Below, in pieces: positions 43,612 through 52,058 of a stretch of 64,000 nt of DNA; the first letter of the stretch is position 1; each line of letters starts with the position of its first letter. Position numbers and translations under genes: made by a program. The stretch spans positions 3,162,001 to 3,226,000 of the forward strand of contig OY760427.1 in NCBI GenBank assembly GCA_963663495.1, written 5' to 3'. This DNA comes from G963663495 sp963663495 (GTDB taxonomy: Bacteria; Bacteroidota; Rhodothermia; Rhodothermales; Bin80). The notes below the pieces were generated by a model, which was given only the letters and a program-made list of their open reading frames with translations, did no database searches and was not told where the DNA came from.

Positions 43612-44979
43612 CTAAGCTCGGTGCCTCGGTTCAAAGCGTAATCGGGCGACCTTGCGTGTAGCGGTTGTGATCCCAAATGGGGCCGCTACGCGGACCCCTA
43701 CTACCCACACGACCTGTCCATCGCTCGTCACCACCTGTACGCCGTGGCGCCCGGACGGGCGTACCTTGGTATCTGTGAGTAAGTCGCTTACCTTTTTCGA
43801 CCCGCTCATACCCAGAGGTTGCAGCCGATCACCGCGGCGCCATTTCCTGACTAAAAGGGGGAATGCCAACCGCCCCGCATCAACAAATGCGGTGTTTTCG
43901 TCGGGAGGCTCCAACCGAAGGCGAACGTTGGTCCGAAGCGCCATCCAGACCTCGCCGGAAGGTATCCTCGCCGGTTGGCCCGCCCACAGCTCAACACTCT
44001 TGTAAACCGGGAGCGGGCCCTGAAACGTGAGCCTGTCACGATCTCTCCAGATGGTAATGCCGCCAAGCTGTATCCGGCGGCCGGGTTGCATCCGCATAAG
44101 AGTCTCCACTCGGTCTGCCGTGGCCTGCGTCCTCTCCACATCGGGCGCCCATCGCTGTAAGGCTTCCAGAATAAGGCGCGCCCTCCAGACCGGGGAAGCT
44201 CGCTCCAGAGCCTCCAGGCTTAGGCTACGGTCGGGCACGTTGGCTGCATCTGCAAACATTGCGGCCACATTGGGTTGCAAGTTGTCCTCCACATAAGCTC
44301 GTACTAAGGCCGCTGAGCGAGCAATCGCCGCAGCGGCGTCCTTGCCACTGGCCTGATCCATTGCAGGAATTACAGAGGAACGAATCCTGTTGCGCATGTA
44401 CTTACCGCTGTGATTGGAAGCATCTTCACGCCAGCTAAGCTGCTGCGCAGCAGCGTAGGACAGGATTTCTTTACGCCTCACATCCAGAAACGGGCGGACC
44501 AACAGAGCCCCTGACAGAGGGCGCACCGCGGGCATACCCGAGAGCCCTTCCGGTCCTGCCCCGCGAAGCATGTTGAGCAGGACCGTCTCGGCCTGATCGT
44601 CCGCGTGATGCCCAACGGCAATGTGTGTCGCGTTACGGAGCACTGCCGTTTCGCTCAGAAAAGCATAACGATGGCGGCGCGCCGCCATCTGGATAGACTC
44701 ACCCGTTTTCTTAGCCTCTGCTTCTAAATCCACCGACTCCACAGTAAATGCTACCCCGTTCTCCGTACACACGGCGCGTACCAGAGCTTCGTCCAGATCC
44801 GAATCCTCACCGCGCAACTGGTAATTGACATGCACAACTTCGACCGCAACCCCCTCCTTAATCAAGGTATGAAGTAGGGCTACGGAATCAACGCCGCCGC
44901 TCACACCCACGATGGTGCGGGCGTCTGCCCCGCGCATTCCGCTACGTGCAACGATCCCACGAATACGTCCCTGGAGCAC
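43612..44979 (-). CDS. tilS: tRNA(Ile)-lysidine synthase
   Basis: A 455-aa N-type ATP pyrophosphatase that attaches lysine to C34 of the minor tRNA-Ile so that it reads AUA. The PP-loop SGGVDS lies at residues 27-32, followed by the HVNYQLRG and HHADDQAETVLLNMLRG motifs of TilS. The C-terminal domain has WRRGDRLQPLGMSGSKKVSDLL. Start is GTG at 44979 with a GAGGT ribosome site. It lies 30 bp after mutL and is probably co-transcribed with it. Length and motifs are normal. Confidence 0.95.
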   Translation of the reverse strand: MLQGRIRGIVARSGMRGADARTIVGVSGGVDSVALLHTLIKEGVAVEVVHVNYQLRGEDSDLDEALVRAVCTENGVAFTVESVDLEAEAKKTGESIQMAARRHRYAFLSETAVLRNATHIAVGHHADDQAETVLLNMLRGAGPEGLSGMPAVRPLSGALLVRPFLDVRRKEILSYAAAQQLSWREDASNHSGKYMRNRIRSSVIPAMDQASGKDAAAAIARSAALVRAYVEDNLQPNVAAMFADAANVPDRSLSLEALERASPVWRARLILEALQRWAPDVERTQATADRVETLMRMQPGRRIQLGGITIWRDRDRLTFQGPLPVYKSVELWAGQPARIPSGEVWMALRTNVRLRLEPPDENTAFVDAGRLAFPLLVRKWRRGDRLQPLGMSGSKKVSDLLTDTKVRPSGRHGVQVVTSDGQVVWVVGVRVAAPFGITTATRKVARLRFEPRHRA

Positions 44980-45009
44980 TCGTCTACCTCGTGAACACCA
45001 TGTTATCTG

Positions 45010-46848
45010 TCAAACCTTGCCCATAAATCGGGCATCTAGTTCCTCAAAGGGAACCTTTATCATTGTCGCACGACCGTAAGGTGACTCGTACGGGCACTTG
45101 CATTGAAACAGCTGATCTATCAGCATGCGCATTGCCTCAACAGACAAGCGCTCACCGCCCTTGCCAACACCATGGCGCGCCATGCTCTTCGCCACGTTAT
45201 CCCGACCAATAATTTTGAGTTCTGACCGATTTTCCTGGTACTGCCGCAGCAGGTCACCCAAGATTTCGTGTTCCCTACCTTGGCGGACATCTGCGGGGAT
45301 GCCTCGCATAACAATCGTATGGCCTCCAAAGTTGTCAATGCTGAAGCCAAGTGAAGACAATTCCGGGAGTATTTCCTGCACCAACGCAAAATCTGCGGGG
45401 TCAAGCTCCACGGTATGAGGGAATAGTAACTGCTGCGATGCCCCGCTGCCAGCCTCTATGCTCCTCAGTGAGCGTTCATAAAGGATGCGTTCCCGAGCAG
45501 CACGCTGATCTACAATCAACAATCCCGTCCGTACCTGAGCAAACACATACCGATCGTGTAGCTGCCAAAGCAGTGATGTATCTTTAACGTGCTCTGATGG
45601 GCGAGAGTCTCCATCGGGCGCCGAAGTAAGTGTTTGAGGCTCCGGGCGATACAGGAGGTCCGTCAACTCGTCAAAACGCTTAGGACTCCGGTCCGTCAGC
45701 GAACGCCATTCACCCCGATTTTCCTCTGCTCGGCCACTCAAGTCCGAAACCGGAAGCGTAATCGGCGCGCCTGCCGTTTCAATGGTCGGAAACAATCCAC
45801 CGGTTGCAATGGCCCGTTGACACACCGCCTTAACAAAGCTGTACACTCCCCGCTCATCATCAAACTTGACCTCCATCTTGGTGGGATGGACGTTTACATC
45901 CACGTGGCTGGTATCCAACTCCATGAACAATGCGAAGAACGGATACTCGCGCTCTTGGAGCAGCCCCTCGTATGCGGAGGCGATCGCATGCCCTAACAAT
46001 CGGCTGTGCACATACCGACCATTCACAAACAGGAACTGATCGCGGCGGTTCTTGCTACCAAAGCATGCTGCACCGAGGAAGCCAAAGGTAGATAGGTAGC
46101 TTGTTGACTGGGCAACGCGAATAAAATCACCCTCCACGCGCCGTTTAAACAGGCCAAGGAGCCGCTCTTGCAGTTGGTCATCCTCCTTTTCTGACACCGC
46201 GGCCGGAAGATGGTACATCCGCGATTCGTTGTGATATAGCTCGAATGAGACCGCAGGCCGCGATATCGCAAGCGCCTGGAAATGCATAACAGCTCGCTTC
46301 AGTTCGGTAGCAGGTGTTTTGAGAAAGTTGCGCCGTGCAGGCACATTGTAGAACAGATTCCGAGCATCAACAAAGGTGCCCGGTGACATAGCGCAGGGCT
46401 CCGTGCGAACGACTTTGCCGCCGTGTACTTCGACGAGGTAGCCAATATCGTTGTCCCTGCGGCGTGTCCGTATCGTCACCTGCGCTACAGCTGCGATTGA
46501 GGCTAAAGCTTCGCCGCGAAAACCAAGCGTCTCAAGACGCTCTAGGTCATCTACAGTCTGAATCTTGCTGGTTGCGTGCCGCTTGAAGCCCATAACGGCA
46601 TCCTCTGCGCTCATCCCTACGCCGTTATCCTGAACGAGTATACGAGCCTTCCCAGAATCCTGGAGGCGTACCTCAATCCTCGTTGCCTCAGCGTCCAAGG
46701 CATTCTCCACCAACTCCTTCACGACAGCCGCCGGGCGTTGGACTACCTCGCCAGCCGCAATCTTGTTGGATAGCACTTCCGGCATTAGCCGGATGCGGTG
46801 CGGACTAACGGAGCCCTCGGCGGGCTGAATGCCATTCAATGCGTTCAC
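45010..46848 (-). CDS. mutL: DNA mismatch repair protein MutL
   Basis: A 612-aa GHKL ATPase that couples MutS recognition to strand removal. ATP-site motifs are KELVENALDA, DNGVGM, ATSKI and GFRGEALAS. The C-terminal domain holds the CP...GR.T motif (CPYESPYGRAT). The endonuclease motif DQHA(X)2E(X)4E appears as DQRAARERILYE, so His is replaced by Arg, and cleavage activity may be weak or absent. Start is a GTG at 46848, 9 bp after the small membrane protein gene. Confidence 0.95.
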   Translation of the reverse strand: MNALNGIQPAEGSVSPHRIRLMPEVLSNKIAAGEVVQRPAAVVKELVENALDAEATRIEVRLQDSGKARILVQDNGVGMSAEDAVMGFKRHATSKIQTVDDLERLETLGFRGEALASIAAVAQVTIRTRRRDNDIGYLVEVHGGKVVRTEPCAMSPGTFVDARNLFYNVPARRNFLKTPATELKRAVMHFQALAISRPAVSFELYHNESRMYHLPAAVSEKEDDQLQERLLGLFKRRVEGDFIRVAQSTSYLSTFGFLGAACFGSKNRRDQFLFVNGRYVHSRLLGHAIASAYEGLLQEREYPFFALFMELDTSHVDVNVHPTKMEVKFDDERGVYSFVKAVCQRAIATGGLFPTIETAGAPITLPVSDLSGRAEENRGEWRSLTDRSPKRFDELTDLLYRPEPQTLTSAPDGDSRPSEHVKDTSLLWQLHDRYVFAQVRTGLLIVDQRAARERILYERSLRSIEAGSGASQQLLFPHTVELDPADFALVQEILPELSSLGFSIDNFGGHTIVMRGIPADVRQGREHEILGDLLRQYQENRSELKIIGRDNVAKSMARHGVGKGGERLSVEAMRMLIDQLFQCKCPYESPYGRATMIKVPFEELDARFMGKV

Positions 46849-46857
46849 AAGATGAGG

Positions 46858-47061
46858 TCACCCGAGTGCACCATAAATGTACATCGCAAAGACAAGCAGA
46901 ATGACGAAGTATATGAATGATAGTGGCGTTCGTCGCCTCCGTGCCTTGGATTTGATACGCATGCGGCGCCGGAGGCTTTCGTCACGCCGTGGATCATAAT
47001 GCCGCGGTTCATATCCGAAGGCGCGTGGCTTAACCTTTCTGCCAGGTGAAAAAATACCCAT
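46858..47061 (-). CDS. Small basic single-pass membrane protein upstream of mutL
   Basis: 67 aa, beginning MGIFSPGRKVKPRAFGYEPRHYDP, then a run rich in Arg and Lys and one C-terminal hydrophobic helix (LSFIYFVILLVFAMYIYGAL). Proteins with the same start pattern and a C-terminal helix sit next to mutL in many Bacteroidota and are sometimes mislabelled riboflavin synthase beta. Function unknown. The conserved neighbourhood is an argument that it is real and for the phylum assignment. Confidence 0.7.
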   Translation of the reverse strand: MGIFSPGRKVKPRAFGYEPRHYDPRRDESLRRRMRIKSKARRRRTPLSFIYFVILLVFAMYIYGALG

Positions 47062-47217
47062 AAACGAATCCTACCATTGACTACGGCCCGACTCCCAATG
47101 TAGGCCTGCCGTCTGAAAGGTTCCAAGGGATGGTGTTGTACGCGGAGCCATGCAAAATTATCCGGCATCCACGACGAATTGCACTCCGCGACCACACGCT
47201 GTGACTACCAGTAGGCT

Positions 47218-48041
47218 TCAGGAGCGCGACAATACACCGATCGCCAATAAGTAAAAGTAGGCTACCGGACTAGCAACGATAGCGCCATCAAACCGGTCCA
47301 GCAAACCACCATGCCCGGGAAGGATACTGCCCGAATCCTTCACGCGCGCACGGCGCTTCAGTAGGCTGGCGTAAAGATCTCCGCCTTGCGTAGCCAAACT
47401 GCAAAGCAGGGCCAGACCCAGCACTTCAACGCGCCCTATGAAGGATACGATGCTGAGCTCCAAAGCAACACCCACCAGAAGCGCTCCGACAACGCCGCCA
47501 ATAGCACCCTCTACGGTCTTGCTCGGCGACACCCCAGGTGCAAACTCGTGGCGGCCGATGGTAGATCCAACCAGGTATGCAGCGGTGTCGGTCGCCCAAA
47601 TGAGAATAAAAACGGCAAGTGTAGTATACACGGCCTGGGCCGGTCCGAGATGCATTGCGTCAAGCCGGATATCAATCAGGAACGCCAGCATGGCCATCGG
47701 ATAGACCGCACCCAACAGGTTACGCGAAGCCTCTCCAGCACATCTTCAGGACGCTTTACAGAAGCCCACCCCAATATGAGTATAACATTGAGCACAATTG
47801 CAGGCAATATGCCGGGAATTAGCGACCGCATGCACAGCATTGCTCCCAAGACTAAGCCCGCAAAGTACCACGCCTCCTTCCCACAGTATTTGTACAGGCG
47901 ATACACTTCCCCCTGTGTCACAAGCCCAACCAACAGCAGTGCCAAGCCCAACGGCCATGCCCCAAGAGAGGTGACTAGGCAGATAAGCCCCGCACCGACG
48001 ACCGCAGTAAGAATGCGATGGACGAACCTACGTTTCGTCAC
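47218..48041 (-). pseudogene. cdsA: Phosphatidate cytidylyltransferase with a single frameshift
   Basis: CdsA makes CDP-diacylglycerol from phosphatidate and CTP in the inner membrane. The N-terminal part (from GTG 48041, ~108 codons) and the C-terminal part (to 47218, ~165 codons) together give a normal ~270-aa multi-pass protein. The C-terminal part carries the family signature SLLKRRARVKDSGSILPGHG followed by GLLDRFD. A one-base loss near 47719 separates them; adding one base in GTAACC-TGTTGGG restores VTLLGAVYP. The gene is normally essential, so this is either a sequencing error or implies another copy. GTG overlaps the end of the DUF2007 gene by 14 bp. Confidence 0.88.
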
Positions 48042-48312
48042 TGGTCTCCGGGGGAAGTTCTTCTATAAAGCCGGAATACAGTCCACCATAGAAATGCTCA
48101 GCAAGCTGTGCGAAGGCGTTTTCTGCTTCGTCATCCGGAATGAGCACACGCCCGCTAATGGAAAAGCTCTGAATGTCGTCCCACACAGAATCCCTCTGAT
48201 TCAGTGTTACTGCCCCAATTTTCTTTCTACGGAGCCTGTCATAAACATGCTCGGCATCTTTATCCGCGTATGGGACAAATACTGAAGTCCACCCAAGCTC
48301 CCTCCGCCACAT
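48028..48312 (-). CDS. DUF2007-type putative signal-transducing protein (copy 1)
   Basis: 94 aa from the ATG at 48312. GWTSVFVPYADKDAEHVYDRL, IGAVTLNQRD and GRVLIPDDEAENAFAQL match the DUF2007 pattern. This is a small ferredoxin-like fold of unknown role, often encoded near membrane or signalling proteins. It is a diverged paralogue of the gene at 50836. It ends inside the cdsA start, suggesting translational coupling. The CPBP protease gene that should precede it is decayed here. Confidence 0.75.
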   Translation of the reverse strand: MWRRELGWTSVFVPYADKDAEHVYDRLRRKKIGAVTLNQRDSVWDDIQSFSISGRVLIPDDEAENAFAQLAEHFYGGLYSGFIEELPPETSDET

Positions 48313-48756
48313 CACGACCTTAGCAGTTTGCGGGCCCGATCTTGAAGCGCTTTCATGTATAGTGCAAATACACAAAATCCTGAGATAACGAGATTTTATG
48401 GCATCTAAATCGTTTCAGATGCCAACGTAATGCCTTGATCTCCGCCAAATCGAGCCACAAGTACCATCGCACCCTAATTGATAAAGCACACCGGATAGGT
48501 GCCCAAGTGCTACCCGTACGCCATACCGGGTATACCATGTAGATTCCTAAGAATCGCAAGTGAAAAAAATCAAACTCTGCGCCGGCCAATATAAGCACTG
48601 GCCCCGTCCCAGGCCCCATGTCTCTGTGTACAAAGCAGCGGAAAAAGTTCCTCACAAACGGCTGGGGTTGCGGCTACAAGAGGAAGAGTTTACAGTGTGC
48701 TAACGCTTCAAGTCGATACGATCTTGAGCTGCGCGATCTTCTCAAGCTCCATTTCC
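48313..48756 (-). pseudogene. Remnant of a CPBP intramembrane protease gene
   Basis: Aligns by eye with the 3' half of the intact gene at 51111-51585. Shared pieces include the RTGS.WVPI and ASETIEMPWYLV equivalents, and the end that overlaps the DUF2007 gene. Multiple frameshifts and stops are present. The 5' half is missing and replaced by a transposase fragment at 48757. Confidence 0.75.
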
Positions 48757-48862
48757 TATGGACGCGGTTTGGAATTTACTCAGCGATCTGGTGGATGTCT
48801 TGTTCTTTGACGTAACCACGCTGAGCTATGCCACCGACAAGGCGGGCAATTTGCGCAAGAAA
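48757..48862 (+). pseudogene. Transposase fragment (IS4/IS1634-like N-terminal piece)
   Basis: Encodes LLSDLVDVLFFDVTTLSYATD and LRKK, which resembles the first catalytic Asp region (DVLFFDVTTL) of IS1634-like DDE transposases. It is cut on the left by the CPBP remnant and on the right by the inverted repeat at 48863. Confidence 0.5.
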
Positions 48863-48901
48863 AGGAGTTATATGGCTAAGTGTCACGCGTTTTCGCGGGA
48901 G

Positions 48902-49066
48902 TTACTTCTTGTGCTTTGGTGGTGCAGACAGGATGGCTTTCGCCAGTTCTTCCGGTATGGTAGGGATGAATTGTTGGATATTGAGAATGTCGTTTGTTAC
49001 GGAGCGGCCGGGGCGTTTCGTCTCCTGAATCTTGTTACCGGGCTTCGGGGATTTATCTATGCGCAT
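48902..49066 (-). CDS. Conserved 54-aa basic protein, IS1595 passenger (copy 2)
   Basis: Reads MRIDKSPKPGNKIQ, KRPGRSVTND and ends PEELAKAILSAPPKHKK. Same length as copy 1 with about eight substitutions and no frame damage, although both copies sit in wrecked transposons. Its C-terminal version (PPKHKK) matches the tails found in the MITEs better than copy 1 does, so the MITEs derive from this lineage. Confidence 0.6.
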   Translation of the reverse strand: MRIDKSPKPGNKIQETKRPGRSVTNDILNIQQFIPTIPEELAKAILSAPPKHKK

Positions 49067-49124
49067 GGCGTTATAGGCTATAGAGTAGCACTAATCCATT
49101 GGGGTAGAATACCGAAATGATTTC

Positions 49125-49277
49125 ATGGCGGACATCTGCTTAGAGCATGTAGGAGGCTGCATACATTGCTATCCAGTTTTCACGACAGTCGATCAATTTC
49201 AGGACCGATTCCTTGGCTTATATCGGGACGCTCGTGATAATGCGGAAGTACTGGGCGGACCCCGGTACGGGTCATGA
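49125..49277 (+). CDS. Unknown 50-aa ORF in IS1595 passenger region (copy 2)
   Basis: Starts MADICLEHVGGCIHC and ends GGPRYGS. It diverges from the 54-aa gene, with their starts ~58 bp apart, which could form a shared promoter region. Nearly invariant relative to 39531-39385. No known family. Confidence 0.3.
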   Translation: MADICLEHVGGCIHCYPVFTTVDQFQDRFLGLYRDARDNAEVLGGPRYGS

Positions 49278-49366
49278 AGCGCACCGGACGAACCCATGAG
49301 ACGCGGGCCATCAAGCACAGGCATGGAAAAGCTGGCGCATAACGGCCCTGATCACCGGAATGGGAA

Positions 49367-50634
49367 TTATATACGTGAGTGACCAACTGTACCCAGTGAG
49401 GCACTGGTATCAATTTCACGGGTCATAGGGGTCGGTAACCCGAACGCCCCTCGCCGTGCAGCAGCCCCAATCCCGGAGGCCAGTATGTTTGCAGCCGCAT
49501 TCAGGTCTGCATGATCCGCATGTCCACAGGACATACACGTGAATTTGCTCCGTGTCTTACGGTTATTCGCTTCTGTGTGCCCACACACAGAACACCGCTG
49601 ACTGGTATAGGCAGCGGTAACCTTTATCACCTTGCGGCACTTATAGCCCAGCATCTGATCCAGCTGGCCCCAACCTGTTCGCAGTATTCCACGGTTGAGG
49701 CCAGACTTCTGTCTGACGTTTGTGCCAAAGCTCTCCATCGTCCCCTTAGCTGAACGTATCATCGCTTTGATCTTCAGGTCCTCCAGTATCACCGTTGAGG
49801 AGCAATTGGCAATACTGCGCCTTACCTGGTGGTTCGCATTCTTGAGGATGTTAACACGCTTGCGCTGTATGCGGGCGATTCTATGCTTCCGCCTGTTACG
49901 ACGGTTGGAGCCTTTCTTCTGTCTCGCCAGTCTTCGCTGATGCCGCTTCAACTTGGCATCAAGACGCTTGGTATCCGGTTGTCTGATAATGCTTGTATCG
50001 CCCTCTGTGGAGACCATAGCGACCTGCCCGCAATTACGGTCAATGCCTACAGCACCGCCGGTATCCTCTATTACAGGTGCCTCCATCTTGTAGCAGATGA
50101 CAGCATACCCTTTGCCGGCGTTCTTCTTTACCGTGGCTTTGACGGGTATACCATCAGGGTACGGGTTGCCTCCCCGCCTGCGGAGCGCCATATATCCCAC
50201 TTTCGGGATATACAGCTTGCCATCCCGAACCCTTACGTTATCCGGGATCGTGAACGAAGGCGTACTACCACGTCTGGAATGGAATCTCGGTCTTCTCTTA
50301 CCCTCCTTGAAGAATGCCTTCCATGCATCCGCCTGATATTTCAATGTGTATCTAACGACAATGTGTATCTAACGACACCAAAGGAGTATTCAGGTAGCCA
50401 CTCGACCGTGCGGCGCAGCGCCGTGAACCGCTTCCCCAGCGAGAAGAAGCTTACCGAGGGCGGTTTCTCTCCAGCCTCTTTCGCTTTCCTGTACGCCTCG
50501 CTCTGCTCTGCGAGGATGGCATTCCACACAAACCTACACGCACCCGCTAATCCAGCAAGGTGCTTGGCGTTACTCCGACTTCCGGGCAACAGCCTGTATG
50601 TGATATTGCGGTATGCACTAACCGTTTCGGGCAT
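49367..50634 (-). pseudogene. tnpB: TnpB nuclease copy 3, broken by a 17-bp tandem duplication
   Basis: A 17-bp direct tandem repeat (ATGTGTATCTAACGACA twice, about 50343-50376) shifts the frame after residue ~90. The downstream part is open and retains all three RuvC acidic residues and the Cys4 ribbon. Without the duplication the protein would be 416 aa and as complete as copies 5 and 6. An internal start at 50344 could give a 325-aa C-terminal product. Confidence 0.9.
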
Positions 50635-50664
50635 GGCACTGTGGTATATAACTCCCTAATATAT

Positions 50665-50835
50665 GGCATTTATATATCATGAATACCCACGTGTTGAGTT
50701 ATTTGAAATAATTGCAGTTATTCGTGAAAAGCGGGAGCCGATTATGAAAACCTGGCGAAAGCCATCCTGTCTGCACCACCAAAGCACAAGAAGTAATTCC
50801 TGCGAAAACGTGTGGCACTCAGCCATATAACTCCC
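50665..50835 (-). repeat. IS1595-derived MITE in tnpB element 3
   Basis: Same structure and length (171 bp) as the MITE at 25400-25570, with scattered substitutions. Confidence 0.72.
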
Positions 50836-51111
50836 TTACGTATCGTCACTGATCTCCAGGGGAGGTTCTTCCATTCCGTTGCCGCGATCCAGTCCTTCAA
50901 CGGGATGCTCCGCAAGCAGTGCGGTGGCGAATTCTGCTTTGTCATCCGGAACAAGCACACGCACCTTGGCTAGATACCCGATGGTTAAGTTCCACATATG
51001 GTCCCGCTGATTAAGCACGACTGCCGGAATGTCATTATCACGCAGTCGCAGACAAACCAAGTCGGCCTCGTAGTCCGTGCCGGCGACGAAAACTGCTGTC
51101 CAACCCATCAT
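50836..51111 (-). CDS. DUF2007-type putative signal-transducing protein (copy 2)
   Basis: 91 aa from the ATG at 51111, whose A precedes the TGA of the protease gene (ATGA overlap), so translation is probably coupled. GWTAVFVAGTDYEADLVCLRL, IPAVVLNQRD and VRVLVPDDKAEFATALL fit the DUF2007 fold. The pairing with a CPBP protease is seen twice in this window, which argues for a functional link. The role is unknown. tnpB element 3 begins immediately after the stop codon. Confidence 0.78.
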   Translation of the reverse strand: MMGWTAVFVAGTDYEADLVCLRLRDNDIPAVVLNQRDHMWNLTIGYLAKVRVLVPDDKAEFATALLAEHPVEGLDRGNGMEEPPLEISDDT

Positions 51112-52043
51112 GATCCAAGCAGTTTGCGGGCCCGATCGTGCAGCGCTTTCATGCATAGCATAAGTGCGAAAAACCCGGCAACAACGAGATACCATGGCAT
51201 CTCAATCGTTTCAGATGCCAACGTAATGCCCTGATCTCCGCCATATCTAGCCACAAATACCATTGCGCCGTTATTGATAAAGTGTATCGTGATAGGAACC
51301 CATATGCTACCCGTTCGCCATACCAGGTATGCCATGTAGACCCCTAGAATGGTAAGCGGAATTACCTGTGACAGGCGTAAGTGGAAAATACCGAATACTA
51401 TGCCGGTCAAAATAATACCAAGCACCGGTCCAGTACCTCGCTCCAAGTTTCTTTGCACAAAACCGCGGAAGAATAGCTCCTCACAAAAGGCTGGGGTTAC
51501 GGCTACAAGAGCAAGAGTCCACAGTATGCTAATGTTTCCCGTCAATACGCTCTCAAGCAGTGCGATCTGCTCAAGCTCCATTTCCTTCAGCAATCGCGGT
51601 AGCGGGATCAGTTCATTGATGGAGCCCGACCACATTACAAACGGTAGTAAGGCAATAAGACCAATTATAGCAAGAAGGAAAGACACACTATCGGCAAACC
51701 GCAATCGCAAGAATGCTCCCGGACGTGTTGTCTGTAGCCTAGCGCACAGCAGCGAACAAATGCCTAACCCGACCCACAGCCCCACCGCGTTTCCGCCCAG
51801 AAATGCCCCCGGCTGACCATCCACAAGATTGGGGAGGCTGGTAAACATCGAATCCAGCGGCACGCCGCGGATTGCTAAAATCAGCACCGTAGCTATGTTG
51901 CCAGCCAGCAGATATAAGACCACACCTACGAGAAGGACGATCGCTATTAGCCATCCCGGTGGTATTCTGCGAATTGCTCCATCTATCGGGACGGTTCCTC
52001 CAACCTGCCAAGGATCTTTGAGTCGAATCATAGCACCTGCCAT
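51108..52043 (-). CDS. CPBP-family intramembrane glutamic endopeptidase
   Basis: A 311-aa multi-pass inner-membrane protein of the CPBP (CAAX protease/Abi) family. Motif 1 is CEELFFRGFVQRNLER (catalytic Glu pair then Arg). Motif 2 is GIVFGIFHLRLSQVIPL (His). Motif 3 is ITIHFINNGAMVF (His, Asn). The N-terminal ~100 residues add two or three further helices. Members cleave substrates within the membrane or mature peptides; the substrate here is unknown. It forms an operon with DUF2007 copy 2. A tnpB element begins 15 bp upstream of the start, leaving little native promoter. Confidence 0.9.
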   Translation of the reverse strand: MAGAMIRLKDPWQVGGTVPIDGAIRRIPPGWLIAIVLLVGVVLYLLAGNIATVLILAIRGVPLDSMFTSLPNLVDGQPGAFLGGNAVGLWVGLGICSLLCARLQTTRPGAFLRLRFADSVSFLLAIIGLIALLPFVMWSGSINELIPLPRLLKEMELEQIALLESVLTGNISILWTLALVAVTPAFCEELFFRGFVQRNLERGTGPVLGIILTGIVFGIFHLRLSQVIPLTILGVYMAYLVWRTGSIWVPITIHFINNGAMVFVARYGGDQGITLASETIEMPWYLVVAGFFALMLCMKALHDRARKLLGS

Positions 52044-52058
52044 GGGATAGCTACGTAA

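Larger units (their letters stand above)
48863..49361 (-). mobile_element. Right half of a second IS1595-type transposon
   Basis: Begins with the inverted repeat AGGAGTTATAT at 48863. It contains the 54-aa ORF, the MADIC ORF and the methyltransferase 3' tail in the same order as 39290-39783, inverted. It breaks exactly where tnpB element 3 begins (49362). Confidence 0.75.
49362..50835 (-). mobile_element. Composite tnpB element 3
   Basis: Ends GGGAATTATATACGTGAGT at 49362 and inverted GGGAGTTATATGGCTGAGT at 50835. Same layout as element 1: tnpB unit 49362-50656, spacer 50657-50664, MITE 50665-50835. The MITE end abuts the stop codon of the DUF2007 gene exactly. The two flanks do not match, so the element sits at a rearrangement junction. 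Confidence 0.8.

Noticed and set aside
46845..47195. 116-codon minus-strand ORF overlapping the small membrane protein
   Set aside because: It is an alternative frame of the 67-aa gene, whose start pattern, hydrophobic tail and position before mutL are far more convincing.
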